Program-made: the position numbers and the translations under genes
Notes under the pieces: generated by a model
The model's database searches: none
What the model was told of the DNA's origin: nothing
Seen by the model: only the letters and a program-made list of their open reading frames with translations
Shown here: positions 33,681 to 41,595 of the stretch, in pieces
Layout: each line of letters opens with the position of its first letter
Position numbering within the stretch: the first letter of the stretch is position 1
Source of the DNA: Clostridia bacterium
GTDB lineage: Bacteria; Bacillota; Clostridia; Oscillospirales; QAKW01
Assembly (NCBI GenBank): GCA_017482195.1
Contig: JAFUNM010000051.1
Span: 1-49,370 of the forward strand
DNA length: 49,370 bases
Direction: 5' to 3'

Positions 33681-34889
33681 TTATTCAGCAGCGACAGCCT
33701 TTCTTTTCTTGAAGTAGAATACGCCAACCACAGCGGTTGCCGCAACAAGTACAACAGCGCCGCCGATCACAAACCAGATCCATACGGGACTCTTATCTTT
33801 ATCGTTACCCAGGTCCTGCTCTACTACATTGAGAGAACCGTCCTGATCCTTTTCCACCACTACAGAGCCGATCTCTTTGCCTTCCTCGTCCTTGAGAATG
33901 ACTTCGGCCTTATCGCCGGGGTTGACAGGCTCTTCCTCTTTATACTCGCCTTCATAGAGATTGGCGTTGCCCTCTTCGTCTACATGAGCGAATTGGTTGC
34001 CGGCCACGATCCAGTTGCCGGTGGGGGCATTGGAAGGTGTATTTTCCGTTCCGGGATCGGCAGTACTGCCGGGAGCCGTCGCGGCGTCGTTGTCGGCACC
34101 GTTCTCGGGAGTTGCAGCGGTGTCATTGTTATCGGGGGTTGCGGAGGGGGCGTCCTCGGTGACAGAGCCGCCGGGCAGGGGACTTACCGAATCATCGGGA
34201 TTGGTGGAACCGCTGTCGGGGGTCGTTGGCGTATTATTGTCGGTGCTATTGTCCGGAGTGGTGTTATTGCCGCTGTCGGGAGTGGTGTTGTTCCCATTGT
34301 CCGGCGTGGTGTTATTGCCGCTGTCAGGGGTGGTGTTGCTGTCGCCGGAGGGATTGTTGTCCTCTCCGGCAGTGTTGTCGTCAGCAGGAGGGTTTTCAGG
34401 CACCGGCAGGGAAGGATAGGTGATTGAGGCCGCGTTGATGGCGGGGGTGACCTTCTTGAGATCCTCATTAAAGAATTCCTGATGGGCCACGGTGAGGCCG
34501 GTGGTGTTTCCGGAGGTGGGCTCACCGATCACTTCAAATTCCAATACAAATAGTTCTGCATCGCCGATCAGAGCCTGGCTGGCGCTGGCTGCCAGAGCAA
34601 CAATGGCGCTCTTGCCCTGATAGGTGGCGTTTTTGTTGAGGGCAATGCTGCCGGCAATACCGCTGCCCGCGCTGCCGGAGAGCAGCTTCAGGCAGGTGTT
34701 ATCGTAGGTGGCGATCACCCGGAAGGAGGCGCAGCTGGGGGCGCCGGTCACCTTGCCGACATAGGTCACTTTATCGCCGATCTCTGCCTCATTCACAGAG
34801 GGAGTAAGTTCCAGCTTCATGCTCTCGGCCGCAAAAACGGCGGGAGTCAGTAAAAGCAATGCCAAAACGATGCAAAGAATACGTTTCAT
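33681..34889 (-). CDS. Membrane-anchored cohesin-like protein (putative anchoring scaffoldin)
   Basis: 402 aa. Signal peptide at 1-21. Residues about 24-160 resemble a cohesin-like domain (KLELTPSVNEAEIGDKVTY, FRVIATYDNTCLKLL, LFVLEFEVIGE). Then comes a long Asn/Thr/Pro/Asp-rich linker (about 163-290) with a period-8 repeat, and a small beta domain (about 292-360). A transmembrane helix at about 369-391 is followed by KKRK. No LPXTG sorting motif is seen. The layout suggests one cohesin held out from the cell by a linker and fixed in the membrane, which could dock dockerin proteins. Heads the isomerase operon; has its own promoter. Confidence 0.75.
   Translation of the reverse strand: MKRILCIVLALLLLTPAVFAAESMKLELTPSVNEAEIGDKVTYVGKVTGAPSCASFRVIATYDNTCLKLLSGSAGSGIAGSIALNKNATYQGKSAIVALAASASQALIGDAELFVLEFEVIGEPTSGNTTGLTVAHQEFFNEDLKKVTPAINAASITYPSLPVPENPPADDNTAGEDNNPSGDSNTTPDSGNNTTPDNGNNTTPDSGNNTTPDNSTDNNTPTTPDSGSTNPDDSVSPLPGGSVTEDAPSATPDNNDTAATPENGADNDAATAPGSTADPGTENTPSNAPTGNWIVAGNQFAHVDEEGNANLYEGEYKEEEPVNPGDKAEVILKDEEGKEIGSVVVEKDQDGSLNVVEQDLGNDKDKSPVWIWFVIGGAVVLVAATAVVGVFYFKKRKAVAAE
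34242..34337 (-). repeat. 24-bp tandem repeat in the linker of the cohesin gene
   Basis: Four copies of a 24-bp unit encode the octapeptide NTTPDSGN or NTTPDNGN (residues about 185-216). Slippage could change copy number and linker length. Confidence 0.75.
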
Positions 34890-34924
34890 ATGTATCTTTT
34901 CCTTTCAAAGGTAGTTCTGCCACA

Positions 34925-34954
34925 AGTATACCATTTATATAAAAGAAGTGTCAA
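34925..34954 (-). promoter_or_regulatory. Promoter of the cohesin-isomerase operon
   Basis: Minus strand: TTGACA (34954-34949), 18-bp spacer, TATACT (34930-34925). Confidence 0.7.
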
Positions 34955-34986
34955 CCTTAATTACAGAAAAAATAATGGAAAAACAC

Positions 34987-35015
34987 TCGACAAGTTGTTC
35001 CTCAAAGGGTATAAT
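34987..35015 (+). promoter_or_regulatory. Promoter of the 35049 lipoprotein gene
   Basis: TCGACA (34987-34992), 17-bp spacer, TATAAT (35010-35015). It lies back to back with the cohesin promoter. Confidence 0.65.
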
Positions 35016-35048
35016 GAAACTGTAATTTTTTGAGAAGGAGAACCTTTC

Positions 35049-35741
35049 ATGAAACGGATCCTTGCAGGAACTTTACTTCTTGTTCTTTTGATCTGCGGCA
35101 GCGGCTGCCGGAAGGAAGAATCCATCCCCGTGCCGGTCACCGGGGAGTATGAGGTGGTGGCTAACGGCCGTACCTATACGACCGCCGGATGCCCCTTTCG
35201 CTATGAGCCTACGGTGGAAAACCGCGGCTATCTGGATTACCGTACCAATCTGGTGGGAACGGTCGGCGAGGATCTGGAGGGCACCTTCCCTGCAGGGACC
35301 ACCGTTCACGGCCTGAAGGGCGGGAATAATAAGACGCTTTTGATGGCGGTCATTACCGAAGAGGCTGCCGATGCCCAATATTGCTATCTAGTCAGCAGCT
35401 TTGAATCTACCCCGGTCACCAAGGGCCGCACTATTGCCGAGGCCATCGGCTTTAATAACAGCTTTGCCTATGTTTATCGGTATACTGCCGACAAGACCGG
35501 CTGGATAGCACTGCCGATGACCTCTTCGGAATTGATGAATCTGGGTTCCGACTACTCCGACGGCAGTCTGATCACCCCGGAAGGAGCGTCTGCAGAACTG
35601 GTTATGGAGAGCTTCAGCGGAGATTATGCGGTCATGACCCTTTATGAAAACGGCGCTTTGGTCTTTGCGGGCTGCCCTCAGTATGCGGTCGATCTGGGCG
35701 CGGAGACTTCGGCGGTTTTATGGGGCTATCTTAATGGATAA
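35049..35741 (+). CDS. Lipoprotein of unknown function
   Basis: 230 aa. The lipobox CGSGC gives lipidated Cys20 after a short positive start. The mature part is a compact acidic domain without a motif I recognise; segments such as TYTTAGCPFRYEPTVENRGYL and a Cys pair do not identify a family. It has its own promoter and a terminator, so it is likely a single-gene unit. It lies between the cohesin operon (divergent) and xpt; no functional link is evident. Confidence 0.7.
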   Translation: MKRILAGTLLLVLLICGSGCRKEESIPVPVTGEYEVVANGRTYTTAGCPFRYEPTVENRGYLDYRTNLVGTVGEDLEGTFPAGTTVHGLKGGNNKTLLMAVITEEAADAQYCYLVSSFESTPVTKGRTIAEAIGFNNSFAYVYRYTADKTGWIALPMTSSELMNLGSDYSDGSLITPEGASAELVMESFSGDYAVMTLYENGALVFAGCPQYAVDLGAETSAVLWGYLNG

Positions 35742-35747
35742 AATAAC

Positions 35748-35797
35748 GCGGTTTTTGTCAGTTTGGTGTTGACAAGAACCGCTCATTTTGTTAAGAT
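35748..35797 (+). promoter_or_regulatory. Terminator hairpin overlapping the xpt promoter
   Basis: A 13-bp stem (one G-T pair; 35748-35760 with 35770-35782) closes the lipoprotein unit. The -35 box TTGACA (35769-35774) lies in its right arm; the -10 TAAGAT is at 35792-35797 with a 17-bp spacer. Confidence 0.55.
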
Positions 35798-35836
35798 TAA
35801 TAATATGATATTCTTGTTAATAATATGATATTCTTG
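35797..35836 (+). repeat. Perfect 20-bp tandem direct repeat upstream of xpt
   Basis: 35797-35816 and 35817-35836 are identical (TTAATAATATGATATTCTTG). They sit between the -10 box and the ribosome-binding site at 35843. Confidence 0.85.
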
Positions 35837-35853
35837 TGTTTCAAGGAGAAAAA

Positions 35854-36423
35854 ATGAAGGCTTTAGAAGAGCGAATCTTAAAAGACGGAGAAGTCCTTCC
35901 CGGGCATATTTTAAAGGTCAATCGTTTCCTTAATCATCAGGTGGATGTGGCATTCACTATGGAAATGGGGGAGGAGATCGCCCGCCTATTCAAAGAGGAT
36001 CGGGTGGACAAGGTATTGACCATTGAAACCTCGGGTATCCCTGTGGCCTTTGCTGCGGCTGCTGCCTTGAAGGTACCCATGGTTTTTGCCAAGAAAAATA
36101 AGACCAGCAATGTCAATGAGGATGTGTACCGCGCTACGGTTCATTCCTATACGCATAATCGGGATTACGATGTGGTGGTCAGCAAGGATGTGCTGGGTGC
36201 CGAGCGGGTGTTGATCATTGACGATTTTCTGGCCAACGGCTGTGCACTTCGCGGACTGATGGAGATCATCGGTCAGGCCGGCGGTGAAACGGTAGGCTGT
36301 GTTACTGCCATCGAAAAAGGCTTTCAGGGCGGCGGCGACGGGCTGCGTAAAGAGGGTATTAAGGTGGAATCTCTCGCCATTATCGACGAGATGACCGACG
36401 ATGCCTTAAAATTCAGACGGTAA
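35854..36423 (+). CDS. xpt: Xanthine phosphoribosyltransferase
   Basis: 189 aa from ATG 35854 (AAGGAG at 35843). The PRPP-binding motif is VLIIDDFLANG (119-129). SRT-free features such as FLNHQVD near the start and the length match Firmicute Xpt. It converts xanthine and PRPP to XMP in purine salvage. The following BMP-type ABC transporter probably brings in the nucleosides or bases, so the two form a functional set. No purine riboswitch core is visible upstream. Confidence 0.92.
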   Translation: MKALEERILKDGEVLPGHILKVNRFLNHQVDVAFTMEMGEEIARLFKEDRVDKVLTIETSGIPVAFAAAAALKVPMVFAKKNKTSNVNEDVYRATVHSYTHNRDYDVVVSKDVLGAERVLIIDDFLANGCALRGLMEIIGQAGGETVGCVTAIEKGFQGGGDGLRKEGIKVESLAIIDEMTDDALKFRR

Positions 36424-36426
36424 TAC

Positions 36427-36479
36427 CTGCATTTTTGCAATTATCTCGCTATGCGGGGAAATAATCGCAAAAGGTGCAG
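36427..36479 (+). promoter_or_regulatory. Long imperfect hairpin between xpt and the BMP gene
   Basis: Arms with several paired blocks (CTGCA/TGCAG, TTTTTGC/GCAAAAG, ATTAT/ATAAT, CTCGC/GCGGG) enclose a TAT loop, with small bulges. No T run follows, so a plain terminator is unlikely. It may control or stabilise the transporter transcript. Confidence 0.45.
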
Positions 36480-36516
36480 TTATTATAAAGAAAAAATTTT
36501 TCGGAGGGAAAAAGAA

Positions 36517-37701
36517 ATGAAAAGAATCTTAGCTGTATTGCTGGCTGTATTGATGCTGTTTACTATGGCATCCTGCGGCGGCAACAACGAAGCCGACGAA
36601 CTGAAGGTTGGTTTCATCTTCTTGCACGATGAGAACTCTACTTATGACAAGAACTTCATCGATGCTGCAGTTGAAGCTTGCGAGAACATGGGCGTGACCA
36701 TGGTTCAGAAGACCCAGATCCCCGAATCCAACGCTTGCTATGATGCGGCTGTTGAATTGATCGAGTCCGATGGTTGCGATATCATCTTCGCCGACAGCTT
36801 CGGTCATGAGAACTTCCTGCTCAAGGCTGCTGCCGAGTATCCCGATGTGCAGTTCTGCCACGCTACCGGTACTCAGGCTCATACTGCCGGGCTGGACAAC
36901 TTCCACAACGCCTTCGCACACATCTATCAGGGCCGTTACCTGGCAGGTGTTGTTGCCGGCATGAAACTGAATGAGATGATCGAGGCCGGTACCATCACTG
37001 CTGATAAGGCTAAGATGGGTTATGTCGGCGCATTTACCTTTGCTGAGGTTATGTCCGGTTATACCTCTTTCTATCTGGGCGCGAAGTCTGTATGTCCCAG
37101 CGTGACCATGGACGTTAAGTTCACCGGTTCCTGGTATGATGAGCAGCTTGAGAAAGAAGCAGCTCAGGCTCTGATCGCCGGCGGCTGTGTGCTGATCAGC
37201 CAGCATGCCGACTCCATGGGCGCTCCCACCGCTTGCGAGACTGCAGGTGTTCCCAACGTTTCTTATAACGGTTCCACCGCCGCTGCTTGCCCCGAAACCT
37301 TCCTGATCTCCTCTCGCATCAACTGGGTTCCCTACTTCGAGTATATGATCACCCAGGTGAAGAACGGCGCTGCCATTGATGTAGACTGGGCAGGCGATCT
37401 GGAGAACGGCTCTGTTGCCCTCACCGATCTGGGCACCGCTGTTGCAGCTGGTACCGCTGAGAAGCTCGCTGAGGTTGAAGCCGGTCTGAAGGACGGCACC
37501 GTCAAGGTCTTTGATACCGCAACCTTCACTGTAAACGGCGAGAAGATCGACAGCTACACCGCTGATGTTGATACCGACGATAAGTTCACTCCCGACACCG
37601 AGGCTGTTGCCAACGGTATCTTCGAGGAATCCAAGCATCGTTCTGCTCCTTATTTCGATGTTAGAATCGATGGCATTACCCTGCTGGACGAAAAATATTA
37701 A
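36517..37701 (+). CDS. BMP-family ABC transporter substrate-binding lipoprotein
   Basis: 394 aa from ATG 36517 (GGAGGG site). Lipobox FTMASC gives Cys20. The mature protein is a BMP/PnrA-type periplasmic-binding fold, with LKVGFIFLHDENSTYDKNF at its start and IYQGRYLAGVVAGM and GYVGAF in the middle. Members bind nucleosides or purines. It heads the ABC genes that follow and is separated from them by a strong hairpin, so it is likely made in excess over the membrane parts. Confidence 0.9.
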   Translation: MKRILAVLLAVLMLFTMASCGGNNEADELKVGFIFLHDENSTYDKNFIDAAVEACENMGVTMVQKTQIPESNACYDAAVELIESDGCDIIFADSFGHENFLLKAAAEYPDVQFCHATGTQAHTAGLDNFHNAFAHIYQGRYLAGVVAGMKLNEMIEAGTITADKAKMGYVGAFTFAEVMSGYTSFYLGAKSVCPSVTMDVKFTGSWYDEQLEKEAAQALIAGGCVLISQHADSMGAPTACETAGVPNVSYNGSTAAACPETFLISSRINWVPYFEYMITQVKNGAAIDVDWAGDLENGSVALTDLGTAVAAGTAEKLAEVEAGLKDGTVKVFDTATFTVNGEKIDSYTADVDTDDKFTPDTEAVANGIFEESKHRSAPYFDVRIDGITLLDEKY

Positions 37702-37718
37702 TTTAGTTTAATACCCGG

Positions 37719-37755
37719 CTAAGGCGGGGCCCAAACGCGCCCCGCCTTAGTTTTT
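37719..37755 (+). terminator. Terminator/attenuator between the binding-protein and ABC genes
   Basis: A 12-bp GC-rich stem (37719-37730 with 37739-37750) followed by TTTTT. Partial read-through would explain the extra level of binding protein. Confidence 0.85.
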
Positions 37756-37836
37756 CGTTTTTATAAAGATCATTGAAAAATGCGCTGCAGGACGGCAGCG
37801 CGCTTTTGAGTGTTTTTTAAAAGGAGGGCGCAAGCG

Positions 37837-39372
37837 GTGGCGAATCAAGCAGCTATCGAATTGAAAAACATCACCAAGACCTTTGGCAGCGTGGTGGCAA
37901 ACAAGAATGTGAACCTGACCGCCAACCGGGGGGAGATCCTCTCCATCCTGGGCGAAAACGGCAGCGGTAAGACCACGCTGATGAACATGATCTCCGGTAT
38001 TTATTTTCCCGATGAGGGTGAGATCTTCATCGATGGTCAACCGGCGGTCATTGCTTCCCCCAAGGATGCTTTTGATTATAAGATCGGCATGATCCATCAG
38101 CATTTCAAGCTGGTGGATGTGTTCAGCGCGGCAGAGAATATCATTCTCGGCCTGAAGGAAAAAGAGGGCTATAATCTCAAAGCTGCCGAGGCGCGGATCA
38201 GCGCCATCTGCGAGCAATACGGCTTTGAGTTGGACCCCAAAAAGAAGATCTATACGATGGCGGTTTCCGAAAAGCAGACCGTTGAGATCATCAAGGTATT
38301 GTATCGGGGTGCCGATATTCTGATCCTGGATGAGCCTACCGCGGTGCTGACGCCGCAGGAGACCCAAAAGCTTTTCGCTGTTTTGCGCAAGATGCGGGAT
38401 GACGGAAAGTCTATTATCATCATCACCCATAAGCTCCATGAGGTGCTTTCCCTTTCCGACCGGGTGGCTGTATTACGCAAGGGTGAATATGTGGGAACGG
38501 TAGAGACCGCAAAGACCAATGAATCGGAGCTGACCGAAATGATGGTAGGCAAAAAGATCTCCCTCAATATTGAGCGGAGCGAGCCGAAGGATCCTCAGGT
38601 CCGACTGGAGGTCCACCATGTGGATTGCACCAATCGAGAGGGGTCCTTGGTGTTGGATGATGTCTCCTTCCATGTAAACGCCGGAGAGATCCTGGGCGTT
38701 GCCGGCATCGCCGGTTCCGGCCAGCGGGAGCTTTTGGAGGTCATTGCCGGCCTGCAGAAGACCGATAGCGGCGCAGTTCTTTATCATAATCCCAAGACCG
38801 GCAATGTGGACCTTCTGCAGGGCAAGACCCCACTGCAGATCCGCGAGCTGGGCGTTCGCCTTTCCTTTGTCCCCGAAGATCGTCTGGGCATGGGCCTGGT
38901 GGGCAATATGGATATTACCGATAATATGATGCTTCGCAGCTACCGCAAGGGTCATAGCGCTTTTCTGGAGCGCAGAGCGCCCAAGGATCTGGCTGAGCAT
39001 ATCATCGATGAGCTGGAGGTGGTTACCCCCGGCATTACTACCCCGGTCCGCCGTCTTTCCGGCGGTAATGTGCAGAAGGTATTGGTGGGGCGTGAGATCG
39101 CTGCTGCACCCACTGTGCTGATGGCAGCCTACCCGGTGCGGGGCTTGGATATCAACTCTTCTTATACTATTTATAACCTGCTTAATCAGCAGAAGGAAAA
39201 GGGCGTTGCTGTTATCTTTGTCGGTGAAGATCTGGACGTTCTTCTGGAGCTTTGCGACCGTATTCTTGTCATCGGCGGCGGTAAGGTCACCGGTATTGTG
39301 GACGGGCGCACCGCTACCAAAGAGCAGGTTGGTTTGTTAATGACTAAAACCGAAGGAGGTGCGGAGCAATGA
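37837..39372 (+). CDS. ABC transporter ATPase (nucleoside type, two nucleotide-binding domains)
   Basis: 511 aa from GTG 37837, set by AGGAGGG upstream. First domain: Walker A GENGSGKT (39-46), an unusual signature region AVSEKQT, Walker B ILDEPTAVL. Second domain: Walker A-like GIAGSGQREL, signature LSGGNVQ, and Walker B-like LMAAYPVRGLD that lacks the usual Asp-Glu. Such asymmetry is normal for the NupO/RbsA class. It energises the import of nucleosides with the two permeases that follow. The 3' end overlaps the first permease by 4 bp. Confidence 0.92.
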   Translation: MANQAAIELKNITKTFGSVVANKNVNLTANRGEILSILGENGSGKTTLMNMISGIYFPDEGEIFIDGQPAVIASPKDAFDYKIGMIHQHFKLVDVFSAAENIILGLKEKEGYNLKAAEARISAICEQYGFELDPKKKIYTMAVSEKQTVEIIKVLYRGADILILDEPTAVLTPQETQKLFAVLRKMRDDGKSIIIITHKLHEVLSLSDRVAVLRKGEYVGTVETAKTNESELTEMMVGKKISLNIERSEPKDPQVRLEVHHVDCTNREGSLVLDDVSFHVNAGEILGVAGIAGSGQRELLEVIAGLQKTDSGAVLYHNPKTGNVDLLQGKTPLQIRELGVRLSFVPEDRLGMGLVGNMDITDNMMLRSYRKGHSAFLERRAPKDLAEHIIDELEVVTPGITTPVRRLSGGNVQKVLVGREIAAAPTVLMAAYPVRGLDINSSYTIYNLLNQQKEKGVAVIFVGEDLDVLLELCDRILVIGGGKVTGIVDGRTATKEQVGLLMTKTEGGAEQ

Positions 39373-40478
39373 GCCAGAATACAAAAAAGCATCATGAGCC
39401 GCTGATTCATATCGTCAAGCGGGATGATATGGTGTGGTGGCAGGCCTGGGGCATTCGCCTGGCGGCGATCGTGCTCGGTGTTTTGCTGATCGGTATTGTT
39501 TCTGCCGTGCTCACCGGGGAGAGCTTCTTTGAAGTTTATGGCATTATGTTCCGCGGCGTTTTCGGCCGCATCTTTGAGGGCAAGACCAGCATGCTCTGGA
39601 AATTCGGGCAGGATACGGTCATTTTACTCTGTCTTGGCCTGGCGGTTGCGCCGGCTTTCAAGATGAAGTTTTGGAACTGCGGCGCCGAAGGGCAGGCGCT
39701 GATCGGCGGTCTGGCAGCAATGTTTTGCATGATCCAGTTCGGCGGCAAGCTGCCCGAATGGATGTTGGTACCCCTGGTGATCGTATCCAGTATCATCGCC
39801 GGTGCCATCTGGGGCTTGATTCCTGCCATCTTCAAGGCACGCTGGAATACCAATGAGACTCTCTTCACCCTGATGATGAACTATGTTGCTACCCAAATCA
39901 TTGCTTATTATGTTTATATCGTCGGCGGTGGCTCCAACGTGATCAATCCGGTGGAGACCGGCGCGCTTCCGGTGATCGGAAAATCTCAGTATTTATTAAA
40001 CATTCTTATCGTGGCCGCGCTGACCGTTGCCATGCATGTTTATCTTAAATACAGCAAGCAGGGCTATGAGATCACGGTTGTGGGCGAAAGCCAGAATACG
40101 GCTCGGTATATCGGCATCAATGTGAAAAAGGTTGTTTTACGCACCATGATGCTCTCCGGCGCGGTCTGCGGTATTGCCGGGATGCTTTTGGTGGCCGGTA
40201 CCGACCATTCGATCAATAAAGATACCGTTGGCGGTCAGGGCTTTACTGCCATTATGGTTGCCTGGCTGGGTCAGTTTAATCCCTTTGTTATGGTGCTGAT
40301 GTCTGCCCTGATCATCTTTTTGAGAACAGGAGCCGCTAAGGTCGCCGACTCCAATATGCTGAACAGCTCCTTTGCGGATATTTCCGTTGGTTTGGTCATT
40401 TTGATGTTGGTCGGCTGCGAGTTCTTTATTCAGTATTCCGTACGGCTGCGCCGCGCGAAGAAGGGGGTAGAAGCATGA
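39369..40478 (+). CDS. ABC transporter permease (nucleoside type, first)
   Basis: 369 aa with about ten membrane helices; segments FKMKFWNCGAEGQALIGGL and FTAIMVAWLGQFNPF are typical of the branched-chain/ribose-type permease family. It overlaps the ATPase gene and the next permease by 4 bp each (ATGA), so the operon is translationally coupled. Partner of the next permease in a heterodimer. Confidence 0.9.
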   Translation: MSQNTKKHHEPLIHIVKRDDMVWWQAWGIRLAAIVLGVLLIGIVSAVLTGESFFEVYGIMFRGVFGRIFEGKTSMLWKFGQDTVILLCLGLAVAPAFKMKFWNCGAEGQALIGGLAAMFCMIQFGGKLPEWMLVPLVIVSSIIAGAIWGLIPAIFKARWNTNETLFTLMMNYVATQIIAYYVYIVGGGSNVINPVETGALPVIGKSQYLLNILIVAALTVAMHVYLKYSKQGYEITVVGESQNTARYIGINVKKVVLRTMMLSGAVCGIAGMLLVAGTDHSINKDTVGGQGFTAIMVAWLGQFNPFVMVLMSALIIFLRTGAAKVADSNMLNSSFADISVGLVILMLVGCEFFIQYSVRLRRAKKGVEA

Positions 40479-41464
40479 TCGTTGAATTTATCAGCAGAGC
40501 GATCCTTTTGAGCATTCCGCTCCTTTATGGATCGGTCGGTGAGATCCTTACCGAAAAATCCGGCCATCTCAACCTGGGCATCCCGGGCATTATGTATAGC
40601 GGTGCGATCGGCGGTGTGATCGGTGCGTTCCTGTATGAGAACGCCTGCGGCAACGATCTTGCTAATATGAATCCGTTTCTTGCGATCCTGATCCCTTTGA
40701 TCTGCTCGATCCTTTTCTCGGTCTTTATGGGTCTGATTTATAGCTTTATGACCGTCACTCTGCGGGCGAACCAGAATGTAACCGGCCTTGCCATTACCAC
40801 CTTCGGTATCGGTCTGGGCAACTTCTTCGGCGGTTCGCTCATCAAATTGGTGGATAGCGATCTGCCCTCTATTGCCCTCACTAAAACCAGTAAGTTCTTT
40901 AAGGCAGAGCTTCCCTTTGCCGATGATCTGGGCTGGTTTGGCGAGATCTTTTTGTCCCATGACTTTTTGGCCTATCTGGCCATCGCCATCGCGCTGGCTG
41001 CGTCTTTTGTTTTGAGCAAAACGCGTATCGGCCTGAATCTGCGCTCGGTGGGTGAGAACCCCGCTACCGCCGATGCAGCGGGCATCAATGTGACCCGCTA
41101 TAAGTATTTGGCGACTTGTATCGGCAGTGCTGTTGCGGGCCTGGGCGGTCTGCAGTATGTGATGGCCTATGCTGACGGTGTTTGGTCCAACAACGCCTTC
41201 GGCGACCGCGGCTGGATGGCTATTGCTCTGGTTATTTTTGCCCTCTGGAAGCCTTCAATGGCCATTGTCGGCTCCTTCCTGTTTGGTGCCCTTTGCAATG
41301 CAAACAACTATGTGCAGGGTCTGGGGGCTGAAACCCAGGAGCTCTTCAAAATGCTGCCCTATGTGGTCACCATCGTGGTGCTTATTATCACCAGCATGAG
41401 AAAGAAGAGAGAGCATCAGCCGCCCGAAAGTCTGGGCTTACCCTATTTCCGCGAGGAACGATAA
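40475..41464 (+). CDS. ABC transporter permease (nucleoside type, second)
   Basis: 329 aa. The first part LTEKSGHLNLGIPGIMYSGA and SVGENPATADAAGINV match the second permease of nucleoside ABC systems. A cytoplasmic tail follows the last helix. The final gene of the transporter operon; its stop is followed by the promoter and hairpin of the next unit. Confidence 0.9.
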   Translation: MIVEFISRAILLSIPLLYGSVGEILTEKSGHLNLGIPGIMYSGAIGGVIGAFLYENACGNDLANMNPFLAILIPLICSILFSVFMGLIYSFMTVTLRANQNVTGLAITTFGIGLGNFFGGSLIKLVDSDLPSIALTKTSKFFKAELPFADDLGWFGEIFLSHDFLAYLAIAIALAASFVLSKTRIGLNLRSVGENPATADAAGINVTRYKYLATCIGSAVAGLGGLQYVMAYADGVWSNNAFGDRGWMAIALVIFALWKPSMAIVGSFLFGALCNANNYVQGLGAETQELFKMLPYVVTIVVLIITSMRKKREHQPPESLGLPYFREER

Positions 41465-41483
41465 AAAATTTAAAAAATAATAC

Positions 41484-41575
41484 TTGAAAAATATGTTTTT
41501 CGCGTTATAATGTATAACGGCTTGAAAATATATCGAAAAAAATATGCCGTTGTCTTTTGGGACAACGGCATATTT
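41484..41575 (+). promoter_or_regulatory. Promoter followed by a leader hairpin (possible attenuator)
   Basis: TTGAAA (41484-41489), 16-bp spacer, TATAAT (41506-41511). The transcript would then carry a 15-bp stem (41540-41554 with 41561-41575) with four T (41572-41575) at its end, just before the ribosome-binding site at 41580. Confidence 0.55.
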
Positions 41576-41595
41576 TCGGGAAGGAAGGATATAAT

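Noticed and set aside
35748-35850. Purine riboswitch upstream of xpt
   Set aside because: I looked for the conserved three-way junction core and did not find it; only a terminator hairpin and the direct repeat are present.
38700-39140. Degenerate Walker B in the second ATPase domain of the nucleoside ABC protein
   Set aside because: An imperfect second site is normal for this class of duplicated sugar/nucleoside ATPases, so it is not reported as a novelty.
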